Shown piece after piece: positions 9,636 to 19,491 of a DNA stretch of 47,385 bases; the first letter of the stretch is position 1; each line of letters opens with the position of its first letter. Source of the stretch: Tubiluchus corallicola (taxonomy: Eukaryota; Priapulida; Priapulimorpha; Priapulimorphida; Tubiluchidae). The stretch is taken from assembly GCA_030141605.1 (NCBI GenBank), contig JAQGDQ010002423.1, positions 4,404 to 51,788 on the forward strand, written 5' to 3'. Under the pieces are notes generated by a model, which did no database searches, was not told the DNA's origin, and saw only the letters and a program-made list of their open reading frames with translations. A program made the translations under genes and the position numbers.

Positions 9636-9948
9636 ATGAACTATAAAGTTTTTTGTGGAGATACGAATATTAGAAACGATAAAAAAAGAAAGTTGATTTA
9701 ACGTTTTTAGCTCCTCCATTCAATCAACAAAAAGAATATAATTTACATAAAATATTTTAACAATTACATTTTCAGAGCAAGAAAGTTTTAGTAAGGTGAA
9801 AAATGTGGATAAAACATCGGTCAAATTACGTTTTAGAATAATGACAGAAATAAGAACAGAAGGAAATATATTAAATCATAGAAAATACCCTCGAATTACA
9901 GATAATACATTAAACTTCATTATACCTTTCCATAATGAAAACGAATAA
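9636..9948 (+). pseudogene. Remnant of a site-specific DNA methyltransferase
   Basis: The 468-bp parE-parC spacer is not empty. An ATG at 9636 begins MNYKVFCGDTN, like the start of a beta-class N6-adenine methyltransferase. After a frame change, the sequence near 9692-9750 reads VDLTFLAPPFNQQKEYN, close to catalytic motif IV (DPPF/Y) but with the Asp replaced by Ala. A stop follows soon. A further open stretch to 9948 ends IIPFHNENE. The body of a methyltransferase, about 250 residues, is missing. I read this as a frameshifted, internally deleted pseudogene. The motif-IV match is the main support; the last third is unassigned. Confidence 0.5.
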
Positions 9949-9966
9949 AAAATAACTATCCAAAAA

Positions 9967-10083
9967 ATGAATAATGTTTTTAATAACAATCCGTTTCCTT
10001 TCGAAATATTTAAACTTAAACATTTACACAATGGGTATTTTCTTGTTTTTCGAACTACTTTAAAATAATTTTTAAAGACACAA
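9967..10083 (+). other. Unassigned degenerate stretch before parC
   Basis: A 33-codon open frame from the ATG at 9967 contains NNPFPFEIFKLKHLHNGYF. It could be another gene remnant, but I cannot assign it. No clear promoter for parC is visible here, so parC may rely on parE readthrough. Confidence 0.2.
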
Positions 10084-12630
10084 ATGACTTCAAGTAACAA
10101 CACAGAAAATACTAATGATTATACAGTAAAGCCTTTATCAGGCTTATATCAAGATTGGTTTTTGGATTATGCTTCTTATGTGATTTTGGAGCGTGCTGTT
10201 CCGCATATCAACGATGGGCTAAAACCTGTGCAGCGGCGGATACTTCACTCTATGAAACGCTTGGATGATGGAAGATATAACAAGGTTGCCAATGTTATTG
10301 GTCATACGATGCAGTTTCACCCACACGGTGATGCTTCCATAGGCGATGCACTGGTTCAACTGGGACAGAAGGATTTGCTGATAGATACTCAAGGCAACTG
10401 GGGTAATGTATTCACTGGCGATGGTGCTGCGGCTCCACGATATATAGAGGCTCGTCTTTCTAAGTTTGCTTTGGATGTAGTATTCAACCCTAAGACTACG
10501 GAATGGCAGCTTTCTTACGATGGACGTAACAAAGAGCCAATTACTTTGCCGATGAAATTTCCTTTATTACTTGCACAAGGGGTAGAAGGTATTGCTGTGG
10601 GATTGGCTTCTAAGATATTGCCTCACAATTTTAATGAGTTGATAGATGCCTCTGTAAAGTATTTGCGAGCTAAGGATTTTGAGCTTTATCCTGATTTTCC
10701 TACGGGTGGCTTTATAGATGTAAGCCGATATAATGATGGGCTGCGGGGAGGAGCAGTGAAGATAAGGGCTAAAATAGAAAAACGTGATGCCAAAACACTT
10801 GCTATTACTGAGTTGCCTTTCACCAAAACTACAACTAGTCTAATTGATAGCATTATCAAAGCTAATGATAAGAATAAAATAAAAATAAAAAAAATAGATG
10901 ATAACACTGCTGAAAATGTTGAAATTATTATACAACTTGCGGCAGGCGTATCGCCCGATGTTACAATAGATGCTCTTTATGCTTTTACTGATTGTGAGAT
11001 ATCTATATCGCCTAATGCTTGCGTGATACAGGAAGAAACACCTATTTTTTTAGGTGTAAGGGAAATGTTGAAGGAAACTGCGGATCATACTGTTTATTTA
11101 CTTAAAAGGGAATTGGAAATAAAACAAGGTGAGCTGGAAGAAGGACTTCATAATGCTTCTTTGGAAAAGATATTTATTGAAAATCGTATTTATCTTACGA
11201 TAGAAGATTGCGAAACGTGGGAAGAAATAATTACTACCATAGATAAGGGCTTAAAACCTTTTACTAAGAACTTGTTGCGCGAAGTTACAGAAGAGGATAT
11301 TACTCGCTTGACGGAAATAAAAATAAAACGTATTTCAAAGTTTGATGCTTTCAAAGCAGATAATCATATCAAAGGATTAAAAGAGGATATTAAGGATGTG
11401 AAGGATAAGCTGGCACATCTTATAGAGTATGCTATAGACTATTATCAAAATATAAAGAAAAAGTACGGTAAAAACTATAAGAGAAAAACCCAAATACAGA
11501 GTTTTGATACTATAGAGGTAACCAAGGTAGTGGCTGCTAACGAAAAACTATATATCAACAGGAAGGAAGGTTTTATTGGTACATCGTTGAAAAAGGACGA
11601 ATACGTATGCGATTGTTCTGATATAGATGATATTATCATTTTCTTTAAGAGTGGTAAATATATTATTACAAAAGTATCGGATAAGGTATTTGTAGGTAAG
11701 AATGTAGTGTGGCTCAATGTGTTTAAAAGGAATGATAAACGTACTATATACAATGCTATCTACTTGGATGGGGAAACTAATGTAACTTATATGAAGCGTT
11801 TTGCGGTAACGGGCATTACTCGTGATAAGGAATATGACCTTACACAAGGTAGCAAGGGGTCTAAGTTATTGCATTTTACAGCTAATCCTGATGGAGAGGC
11901 AGAAATAATAAAGGTAATATTGCAGCCTCGCCCTCGTCTTAAAAACCTGTTTATCAATGTTGATTTTAGCAATTTAGCTGTGAAGGGGAGAAATTCACAA
12001 GGCAATATAGTAACGAAAAATTCTATTCATAAAATTAAGTTGAAGAAGAAGGGAGTATCCACTCTTGGGGGACAGAAGATATGGTTTGACCCTAAGGTAA
12101 AAAGATTGAATGTGGAGGAGAAAGGAGAATTTTTAGGAGAATTTTTTTCGGAAGATAAGATATTGGTTATTAATAAAGATGGAGAGTATCGTCTTACAGA
12201 TTTTGAATTGACCAACCATTTTAATGAAAAGATAGAAGTGATAGAAAAGTATGACTCTAATAAAACGTGGAGCGTTATATTCTTTGATGCAGAGCAAGGT
12301 TACTATTATGCTAAGCGTTTTCAAATAGAGAAAACAAGTGGAAACTTCAATTTTATTGGGGAAAATCCAAAATCCAAAATAAAATTGATAACAGCGGATG
12401 AGCATCCTCAAATAAAAATAAAATATGACCCTAAGAGTACAAAGAAAGAGGATGAGTTGGTGGATATTAAGGAGTTCATAGGTGTGAAAAGCTATAAAGC
12501 GAAAGGCAAGCGGCTGACTATTTACAAGATAGCTAAAATAACAAAGCTTACGCACCTAAGAAATAAAAATCAACAAAGTATGAGTGATACGTTAAAAAGT
12601 ATTTTTGATAAAGGTAATTTTAAAAAATGA
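10084..12630 (+). CDS. parC: DNA topoisomerase IV subunit A
   Basis: 848 residues. This is the DNA-cleaving subunit. The N-terminal winged-helix region has LKPVQRRILHSM and GHTMQFHPHGDASIGDALVQ, which corresponds to the quinolone-resistance region (Ser85, Asp88). The active-site Tyr120 is in AAAPRYIEARLSKF. Next come the tower and coiled-coil arms (about residues 330-470). The C-terminal half, from about residue 490, has the irregular blade-like repeats of the Bacteroidota ParC DNA-wrapping domain. The stop overlaps the start of aroK by 4 nt, so the two are translationally coupled. Confidence 0.95.
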   Translation: MTSSNNTENTNDYTVKPLSGLYQDWFLDYASYVILERAVPHINDGLKPVQRRILHSMKRLDDGRYNKVANVIGHTMQFHPHGDASIGDALVQLGQKDLLIDTQGNWGNVFTGDGAAAPRYIEARLSKFALDVVFNPKTTEWQLSYDGRNKEPITLPMKFPLLLAQGVEGIAVGLASKILPHNFNELIDASVKYLRAKDFELYPDFPTGGFIDVSRYNDGLRGGAVKIRAKIEKRDAKTLAITELPFTKTTTSLIDSIIKANDKNKIKIKKIDDNTAENVEIIIQLAAGVSPDVTIDALYAFTDCEISISPNACVIQEETPIFLGVREMLKETADHTVYLLKRELEIKQGELEEGLHNASLEKIFIENRIYLTIEDCETWEEIITTIDKGLKPFTKNLLREVTEEDITRLTEIKIKRISKFDAFKADNHIKGLKEDIKDVKDKLAHLIEYAIDYYQNIKKKYGKNYKRKTQIQSFDTIEVTKVVAANEKLYINRKEGFIGTSLKKDEYVCDCSDIDDIIIFFKSGKYIITKVSDKVFVGKNVVWLNVFKRNDKRTIYNAIYLDGETNVTYMKRFAVTGITRDKEYDLTQGSKGSKLLHFTANPDGEAEIIKVILQPRPRLKNLFINVDFSNLAVKGRNSQGNIVTKNSIHKIKLKKKGVSTLGGQKIWFDPKVKRLNVEEKGEFLGEFFSEDKILVINKDGEYRLTDFELTNHFNEKIEVIEKYDSNKTWSVIFFDAEQGYYYAKRFQIEKTSGNFNFIGENPKSKIKLITADEHPQIKIKYDPKSTKKEDELVDIKEFIGVKSYKAKGKRLTIYKIAKITKLTHLRNKNQQSMSDTLKSIFDKGNFKK

Positions 12631-13124
12631 AAATCTATCTTATAGGCTTTATGGGGTCAGGAAAAACAACCTTAGGGCGAAGAGTGGCCAAAAAACTTAA
12701 TCTTCAATTTATAGATATGGATAGCTATATAGAAAGGAAAGAATATAGAGCTATTCCCGAAATTTTTAGTAAGGACGGAGAAGATATTTTTAGACAGATA
12801 GAACACGATACTTTAAAAGAATTGCTAAAAAAAGACAATTGCATTATAGCCACAGGAGGGGGAAGCCCTTGTTATTTCAACAATATGAATTTGATGAATA
12901 AAACGGGCATTACAATTTATTTAAAGTTGAGCGTAGAAACTCTTGCACAACGATTGAGAGATTCTACAACAAAACGTCCTTTAATTGAAAATAAAACACA
13001 AAAAGAACTTTCAGCATATATCAAAGAAACTTTACAAAAAAGAGAGCCTTATTATACACAAGCACAGCACATAATAAAAAATGATAATATTAAACCTCAA
13101 GATATTTTAAATGCTCTTCAATAG
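12627..13124 (+). CDS. aroK: Shikimate kinase
   Basis: 165 residues, normal for the family. Phosphorylates shikimate at the 3-position with ATP in the chorismate pathway. Visible features are the Walker A GFMGSGKTTLGRRVAKKL, the shikimate-binding DMDSYIERKE, FRQIEHDTL, Walker-B-like ATGGGSPCY and the RPLIE lid segment. It overlaps the parC stop by 4 nt (ATGA). Its last codons form the first bases of a 94-bp repeat that recurs at 13585. Confidence 0.95.
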   Translation: MKIYLIGFMGSGKTTLGRRVAKKLNLQFIDMDSYIERKEYRAIPEIFSKDGEDIFRQIEHDTLKELLKKDNCIIATGGGSPCYFNNMNLMNKTGITIYLKLSVETLAQRLRDSTTKRPLIENKTQKELSAYIKETLQKREPYYTQAQHIIKNDNIKPQDILNALQ

Positions 13125-13205
13125 AAAAATATTTCTGTTTGCTGTGTGTAAGCTTAATTTGTATCAAAATTTAGCAAACTTACTTATTCGCTATCAAAAG
13201 ATAAT
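13112..13205. repeat. 94-bp direct repeat, copy 1
   Basis: From TGCTCTTCAATAG (the last codons of aroK) to ATAAT. It can be aligned over its full length with 13585-13678, including the shared blocks TTTAGCAA, CTTAC.TATTCG and AAAAGATAAT. Identity looks to be about three quarters. Confidence 0.7.
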
Positions 13206-13365
13206 GTATCTAAGGCAATACTATTAAATTTAGGCAACTATATGTTTATTTAACCTAATGTACTTTTGTTAATCTTGCCCTTGAGAGTAGGTATAAAGTT
13301 AAAGTGAAAAAAAGGTTTTATATTGTAAATGAATAATTGTTTTAGCAAGAGCATCTTCAATTTAA

Positions 13366-13647
13366 ATGAAAAGAGTAATAATTCTACTATGTAGTCTAAA
13401 TTTTTCAGTCTGTTTGTCCTATTCACAAAAAATAGAAGTATGTTCAATTTGCGAGGTCAAAACGATAAAAAGTGCAATAAAAAAAGCCAATGAAAACGAT
13501 ACTATCATTGTGCATAAGGCAATTTATAAAGAAAGCAACATACTTATAAACAAACCTATAAAACTGATAGGTAAAGATTTTAAGTGTTCTTCAATAGAAG
13601 AACACTTTTGTTTGTTGTGTAGCAAGTTTTTTTGTATCGAAATTTAG
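13366..13647 (+). pseudogene. Truncated NosD-like beta-helix protein gene
   Basis: The 93-residue reading frame has a signal peptide (MKRVIILLCSLNFSVCLSYS) followed by IKSAIKKANENDTIIVHKAI and NILINKPIKLIGKD. This is the first rung region of NosD/carbohydrate-binding parallel beta-helix proteins (usual form: I..AI..A..GDTI.V..G.Y.E...I.KPI.LIG). Family members are several hundred residues long. Here the similarity stops at about residue 72, exactly where the second 94-bp repeat begins, and the last 20 residues are repeat-encoded. It is best read as a 5' fragment left by a deletion or recombination at the repeat. Confidence 0.65.
13583..13608 (+). terminator. Hairpin, likely terminator
   Basis: AAGTGTTCTTC-AATA-GAAGAACACTT, a perfect 11-bp stem with a 4-nt loop, followed by TTG TTTG. 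It sits at the junction between the NosD-like fragment and repeat copy 2. The T-run is weak. Confidence 0.5.
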
Positions 13648-13678
13648 CAAGCTTACCTATTCGTTATGAAAAGATAAT
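13585..13678. repeat. 94-bp direct repeat, copy 2
   Basis: Partner of 13112-13205. It forms the 3' end of the NosD-like fragment and ends where the alternative stop of the LRR lipoprotein gene (13678-13680) lies. Confidence 0.7.
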
Positions 13679-13753
13679 TATTCGGGGCAGTGTTCTTGAT
13701 ATTCATTATAACTAGTAATAGTCTTCTCAGGTCTTCCATTTGAATCGTAGATA

Positions 13754-15292
13754 TCAATTCTCCCCCCCCCCATTTTTGAACATATCTGAAACACCCGTGA
13801 TGTCGCAAGCACTACCTAAATCTAAATCTTCACTTATAGTCAGACTAGATAATTTACTCATATAAGTTACATCCAAATCTTTAATTTCAACCATAGTACC
13901 TGAACAATCAAGATGCTCTAAATAATTGAATTTATTTAGTTCCACTAGATCCAAAGTAAGGGAACTATTCCTATTGACTTTTATGTGTTTTAAGTTCGGA
14001 TTATTAGTTGTCTTCAATACTACTAATTCTGTTATATTATTGTGACTACACCTAAAGCTCGTTAAGTTTTCATTCTGTGTCACATCTAATCTTGTAAGCT
14101 CATTCCACTCACACCAAAGTGTGTCTAATCCCGGAAGATGACTTACGTTTAATTTACTTATACCAATGCTAGAACAAATAAGTCCTGTTAAATTCTTGTT
14201 TTGACTAATATCAAGGTTTTCTGGAAAATTCGTAGCATTAGTTAAATTTAAATGAGTTAATTTTATGTGCTTCGTTATATCGAAACCCTTCGAAAAATCG
14301 TTAGAGCCGCCGCAACTTAGATCCGTCAAATTTAAATTATTGCTTATATCTAAGGCTTTAAGTTTATTGGAAGAGCAATATAACTGATGTAACTTTATAT
14401 TTTTGCTCAGATCTAATTCTTGTTTGTATCCATTGCGGTTGATGCTGTAGGAGCAGTTTAACAAAAGTAAATTTATATTTTTACTCACATCCAATGTATC
14501 TAATTTTTGCTTTGCGCAATTGAAGTATGTTAAATTTGGAAAATATTCAATACCTTCTACAGATGTAATATGAGTACCACCGACATACAATACTTCTATT
14601 TTTGTAAGATTTACTGCATCTTCATGTCTAATTTCAAGAGAATCATCATTAGCAAAAGCGTCAGGGATTATTCTTTTTAGGGTGTCTCTAAAAACTTCAT
14701 CTGGCACCCAAAAGTAAAAAGAAAACTCACAATTTTTTGCAATTTGATCTTCATCAGGGTTGGTTTTATTACCGTTAATAGATACTTCTCCTCCTCGCAG
14801 CAAGTATGTTTTGAGAGAGCAATATTCCTCTAGATTGGTATTATTGTTGATAGAAAAATTTCCTCCTACAGAAATAAGGTTCTCTAAGCCCTGTAAATTT
14901 TCTAAAGAACTATTATTCACAATATCAAAATTTCCTCCTACAGAAATAAGGTTCTCTAAGCTCTCTAAATTTTTTAAAGAACTATTCTTAATCTCAAGGT
15001 TTCCTTCTACAGATTCAATCGTTTGTAGTGGAGTTAAGTCTGTAATGCCAGTACCACTAATAGATAAGCTCCCTGTTATCCTATCACACCCCGTATTTTC
15101 AAAATCATTTACTTCTTGCTGACTTCTTAAGGTCACATTTTGACACTTTGGTTCTTCTGGTGTTGGTTCGTCTTTATCTTTTTTACAGCTTGCTACAACA
15201 AAAGCAGAAAAAAGAAGAACAGAAAAAAGAAGAACAGAAAAAAGAAATAACAACGCTGATTGGTTTTTTTGTAAATTTTTCATAGCGTACAT
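13754..15292 (-). CDS. Leucine-rich-repeat surface lipoprotein
   Basis: 512 residues in the frame as sequenced. The signal peptide ends in a lipobox (AFVVASC), giving a lipidated Cys followed by KKDKDEPTPEEP. Residues about 50-170 hold receptor-L/LRR-like units (ITGSLSISGTGITDLTPL; LENLISVGGNF twice). After about residue 190 come irregular LRRs of the form LD.S.N..L..L.C..N.L. It is probably exported to the cell surface as an adhesin or binding protein. The start may be the second Met (15283). The signal core contains an in-frame 15-bp tandem repeat (LFSVL twice, then LFSAF). The 3' end is defined by a G10 tract; see the separate entry. Confidence 0.8.
   Translation of the reverse strand: MYAMKNLQKNQSALLFLFSVLLFSVLLFSAFVVASCKKDKDEPTPEEPKCQNVTLRSQQEVNDFENTGCDRITGSLSISGTGITDLTPLQTIESVEGNLEIKNSSLKNLESLENLISVGGNFDIVNNSSLENLQGLENLISVGGNFSINNNTNLEEYCSLKTYLLRGGEVSINGNKTNPDEDQIAKNCEFSFYFWVPDEVFRDTLKRIIPDAFANDDSLEIRHEDAVNLTKIEVLYVGGTHITSVEGIEYFPNLTYFNCAKQKLDTLDVSKNINLLLLNCSYSINRNGYKQELDLSKNIKLHQLYCSSNKLKALDISNNLNLTDLSCGGSNDFSKGFDITKHIKLTHLNLTNATNFPENLDISQNKNLTGLICSSIGISKLNVSHLPGLDTLWCEWNELTRLDVTQNENLTSFRCSHNNITELVVLKTTNNPNLKHIKVNRNSSLTLDLVELNKFNYLEHLDCSGTMVEIKDLDVTYMSKLSSLTISEDLDLGSACDITGVSDMFKNGGGEN
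13762..13771 (-). repeat. G10 homopolymer that sets the lipoprotein C-terminus
   Basis: Ten C's on the plus strand (ten G's in the mRNA). As sequenced, the frame ends N-G-G-G-E-N-stop at 13754. With nine (or twelve) G's it would stay open for 27 more sense codons (RIDIYDSNGRPEKTITSYNE and seven more) to a TAA at 13678-13680. This is either a phase-variable tract or a length-calling error. Confidence 0.75.
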
Positions 15293-15311
15293 CTTATTAT
15301 TATCAAAAAGC

Positions 15312-15342
15312 CGAAGGTAAAAAAATATTTTAAATATATCAA
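15312..15342 (-). promoter_or_regulatory. Promoter of the LRR lipoprotein gene
   Basis: On the minus strand: TTG (15342-15340), a 20-nt spacer, then TACCTTCG (15319-15312), one mismatch from TAnnTTTG, about 20-30 nt before the start codon. Confidence 0.5.
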
Positions 15343-15514
15343 TTTTTTTGAAAAAATATACTTTCTTACATTCTTTCCCTTGTAATCATATACTTTTTTT
15401 TAGTTTTGTTCCTAATATTAAGTTAGTTTTTACCTATAGTTTATAAGCTTTAATAAAACTAAAAGTACACTGCTTAAATTATTTATATGTCGTTACCTTA
15501 TCAAAAATATAGTG

Positions 15515-18509
15515 TTATCTTCTTTTCTTTATTCTTCCTACTATCTTTTTTGCTCTTTTCTTTGTGTCGTATGCTATAGGTGTGGCTATGAATAGCGAAG
15601 AGTACGTTCCAACAACTACTCCTATAAGCAAAGCAAATATAAACCCTTGTATAATCTCGCCTCCAAATAGGAATATAGCAAGTAGTACTATAAGAGTACT
15701 TAAAGAGGTACTAAATGTTCTTCTTAATGTACTGTTGAGTGCTTTATTTGTTATTTCTTGGGTATCTCTTTTGGGGTAAAGTTGCAAATATTCTCTTATT
15801 CTGTCAAAAACTACTACTGTATCGTTAATAGAATATCCTGCTACTGTAAGTATGGCTGCTATAAATGCTTGATTAATTTCTAACGAGAAAGGCATAATAT
15901 TGTAAAGAAGCGAAAACAACCCCAGTACAATAATCGTGTCGTGAGCTAACGCTACAACTGCCCCAAGCCCATATTGCCAAGCCCTAAAACGCAGTAGTAT
16001 GTATAAGAAGATGATGATAAGAGCAAAAATAATAGAAAGCACAGCTGCTTGTTTTATATCTTCGGCAATGGTAGGTCCTACCTTTTGTGAACTTATAATA
16101 TAATTATTTGCAAAGTTTTCTTGACTAACTTCTTGTCCTATGAAAGGAAGCAATCCTGCATAAAGCAATTTTTCTACTTCCTCATCTATCTCTGGAGTAT
16201 CATCATTTATTTTGTATTTAGTAGTTATTTTAAGTCGTTTGTCATTGGTTGATGTTTTTACCTCTGGACTACTGTTGAACTGTGCTGTAAGTTCTTTTCT
16301 AACCTCTTCCGTAGTTACAGGGTTTTGAAATTCTACGGTATATCTTCTTCCTCCAAGAAAGTCAATACTTTGGTTCAAGCCATTGGTAAGTAGCGAACCG
16401 ATAGATATAAGTATAAGTATTCCAGAAAATGTATAAGCTAATTTTCTTTTCTTTATGAAATTAATATTTGTATTGGTCAATAAATTCTTAGTAATGTTAG
16501 AGATAAATGTAATTTTTTTATTTCCTTTTTTCAGCTTGTGTTCAAATATAAGGCGTGTGATAAATATAGCACAAAACAAAGAAGTACAGATACCTATAAT
16601 AAGCGTGGTTGCAAAACCTTTGATAGGTCCTGTTCCAAAATAATAAAGTATAATACCCGTAAGAAATGTGGTAATATTAGCATCGAAAATAGCTGAGTAT
16701 GCATTTCTATATCCATCTGCAACAGCAAGTTTTATTCCCTTACCTGCCTTCAATTCTTCATTTATCCTTTCATATATTAGCACATTGGCATCTACTGACA
16801 TACCAATAGTAAGAATAATACCTGCGATACCGGGCAAGGTAAGCACAGCACCAAGCGAAGCAAGCACACCAAGTATGAAAAACATATTAACAATAAGAGC
16901 AATATTGGCAGTAAAACCAGCATTAGTGCTATAAAAGAGTAGCATATAAAAAAGTACTATGGCAAAAGCAATGATAAATGAGTTCATCCCTGCTTTGATA
17001 GACTCTTTACCAAGTGTAGGTCCTACAGTTTCATCCTGTACTATGTTGATAGGAGCAGGTAATTTACCCGATTTAAGTATATTCGCAAGGTCTTGTGCTT
17101 CTTCTATGGTAAAATTGCCTGTAATTTGCGAAATACCATTAGGAATTTCTCCTTGTACTGTAGGAGACGAGTATACATAGCCATCCAACATTATGGCAAT
17201 ACTTTTATCTACATTGTTTTTAGTCAGTCTTGCCCAAATCTTAGCACCTTCGGTATTCATTTTCATTGTTATCTCAGGGTTTACACCTGTTTGGTCAAAC
17301 TGCTGCGAGGCATCAGTAATATAATTACCTGTAAGAGCGGGCAATTGATTTCTATTGGTAACCTTAATAGCGTGTAACTTAAATACATCCTTAGTATTTT
17401 TTATTGGCTTAGCTTCCCATACAAACTTTATGTTTCGGGGAAATAAATTACTAATTTGTTTTAAAGACAAATAATGATTTATGAGGGCAGTATCTTTGGC
17501 TTTGGTGAGTCCAATAGTGGAACTAGTGATGAGTTGCCCTTGGCTGTCTAAATTAGGATACAACTTAGAAAACAAAGGATATTCTTTTTCTGCATTTATA
17601 TCTACAGTGGTTTGTGTTGTTGTATCTTCTTCTATTTCACCAAGTAATTCTTCTATGTTTGAAGAGGTAGTAGCATCTGTTTTTTCAGTTTTTGTTTGTG
17701 CTTTCTGTTCTGTTTTAGGAACATTAGTAGCCAGTATTTCCTTTAGTTTTTCATTGGCTTGCTCAAGGGTAGGGTATATTTCAGTGTTGTCATAAGTCTC
17801 CCAGAATTCTAAATTAGCACTACCTTGTAATAGCTTTCTTACTCTTTGCGGGTCTTTGACACCTGGTAACTCAACCAATATTCTACCTGTTATTTCAGCT
17901 TTTTGTATATTGGGTTGAGCCACGCCAAAACGGTCTATTCTTGTTCTAAGTATATTAAAGGTATTGTCGATAGATGCTTGTATTTCTTCTCTCAATACTT
18001 TTTCTACATCTTGGTTTGATGAATTGAAATTTATCCTATCCGAAAGTTCTCGAGTAGAAAAGATAGCCGCCAATTGTCCATTGGGAGCTATAGCTTCAAA
18101 AGCGTTGATAAATAGAGAGATAAAATCTTCCTGATGATTAGTAACACGATTTTCTTTAGCAAGAGTAAGAGCATAGTTGAAAGTGCTGTCTTTGTTATAG
18201 TTGGAAAGTGCTTTTATAATCTCTTCTACCGATACTTCAAGCGTTACATTCATTCCACCTTTGAGGTCTAAACCAAGATTCAGTTCTTGCTCCTTGCATT
18301 CGCGGTAGGTGTATTCTCTTAATCCAAGAAAATTATAAACAGTTTCATCAGAGATAGAATCTATATATTTATTATAAATGTCAGGGTCTCCCTGTGCGTA
18401 GGTTTCCCGCTTTTTCTATACTTTTAGTTTTGTAAGTAAAAGTGAGTTGGTAGATAGATATAAGGGCTACTATAATTGCTATTGAGATGATGGCTCCTTT
18501 GTTTCGCAT
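15515..18509 (-). pseudogene. secDF: SecDF protein-export fusion with an apparent frameshift
   Basis: Membrane protein that helps the Sec translocon pull proteins out using the proton gradient. The SecD part shows ELPGVKDPQRVRKLLQG, a large periplasmic domain and the SecD-type TM block (GIILTIGMSVDANVLIYERI). The SecF part shows IDFLGGRRYTVEFQNP and YSINDTVVVFDRIREYL. The true start is the ATG at 18509 (MRNKGAIISIAIIVALISIY), but this frame stops after 43 codons. The rest continues in another frame through NLGLDLKGG to the internal Met at 18253. Removing one A from the A5 run (T5 at 18411-18415) joins both into 997 residues, the normal Bacteroidota length. Since SecDF is important for growth, a base-call error or frameshifting is as likely as inactivation. 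Confidence 0.85.
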
Positions 18510-18883
18510 TGGTACTATATTATTATTTTATTAATACTGTGTATTTTTAGGATGCAAATATATTGTTTTTGTTTTAATATGTGAAATTGTTGAGAATATA
18601 TTTTATAATTACAGTTGTTATTTCTTTAAGACAAGTATTTTTTCTAAAAACTTTCAACATAAGATGAAAAATAATTTTCAAGACCTATGAGAGACAAAAC
18701 AAAAAGGGGTAAATTACAAATTGTATGAAAAAAGCAGGAAAGTCTTTATAAATAATAGGATACAGAAGCGAAAGGAAGGAAAAAAAATAAAAACAAATGG
18801 GGTGGAAATTTAATTTTAATATATATGATAAGCTAAAATGCTATGGAAAGTTTAATTTTAATAGTGATTAAAACTATTCAAGG
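18510..18883. other. Spacer between secDF and the prophage, with a short direct repeat
   Basis: 374 bp without a gene. It contains the secDF -7 box and two copies of TGGAAAnTTTAATTTTAATA (about 18803-18821 and 18844-18863). These could be sites at the left end of the Mu-like element, but the exact left end and target duplication could not be found. Confidence 0.35.
18555..18562 (-). promoter_or_regulatory. -7 box for secDF
   Basis: TATATTTG on the minus strand matches TAnnTTTG, about 46 nt before the ATG at 18509. This supports 18509, not 18253, as the gene start. The -33 region is poor. Confidence 0.45.
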
Positions 18884-19462
18884 CTATTTAACAAGTTTTT
18901 CTATTAATTTTTGTTGATGTTGTATAGTATCCTTTTGAGACACGACCATATCTTCCAATTTCCCAATATAGCTATTCTTTTCTGATAACTGTTCTGATTG
19001 ATTTCCAATTTTATTTTGCAATTTTTTTATACGCTCCATAAAATCAGCATTATCATTGGTAGGCTTGTCTGAAGCAACAGAAACAGTATTATAATCACCT
19101 ATGCCACCATAGTTGATACCATCTACTACTATTTTATTAGTTGTATAGTTGTTAGTAATATATTTAATGATTTCTTGTTTCAATTTATCTGCCGATTTAG
19201 GAGTCAGAGGTTTGTCAAAGGTATCTATTTTACGCAAATCTACCAAGTATTTTTCTTCTTTACTTTTCAACATTTCTCCTTTACCTGTTAATAACCATTC
19301 GGGATTTATGTCATAAAAAAGAAGAATCTTCTCTGCTATATCTGTCCTTATATTACTTTTTTTATCAATAAGCCCTTTCGAAAGACCAGTTTCTTTATAA
19401 AATCTATATCTTGTAATCCCCTGATTTTCAAGATATTTTAAAATTCTTTTAGATGCCTTCAC
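18884..19462 (-). CDS. CI-like prophage repressor
   Basis: 192 residues. The N-terminal HTH of about 60 residues (RILKYLENQGITRYRFYKET, then GLSKGLIDKK) is followed by INPEWLLTGKGEMLK, a phrase typical of XRE/CI-like phage repressors in Bacteroidota. There is no LexA-type peptidase domain. The C-terminal third is a coiled coil (MERIKKLQNKIGNQSEQLSE...), probably for oligomerisation. It is read leftward from a palindromic divergent promoter region shared with the early genes, as for lysogeny repressors. Confidence 0.8.
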   Translation of the reverse strand: MKASKRILKYLENQGITRYRFYKETGLSKGLIDKKSNIRTDIAEKILLFYDINPEWLLTGKGEMLKSKEEKYLVDLRKIDTFDKPLTPKSADKLKQEIIKYITNNYTTNKIVVDGINYGGIGDYNTVSVASDKPTNDNADFMERIKKLQNKIGNQSEQLSEKNSYIGKLEDMVVSQKDTIQHQQKLIEKLVK

Positions 19463-19491
19463 AAAACAGGAGAAAAAAATATGTTAAATTA

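Noticed and set aside
15515-18253. SecDF starting at the Met at 18253
   Set aside because: That Met is internal to the conserved GLDLKGGM motif; the gene begins at 18509 in another frame.
18803-18863. Direct repeats as proven Mu-type end sites
   Set aside because: I could not find matching sequence or a 5-bp target duplication at the right edge, so they are only noted as a spacer feature.
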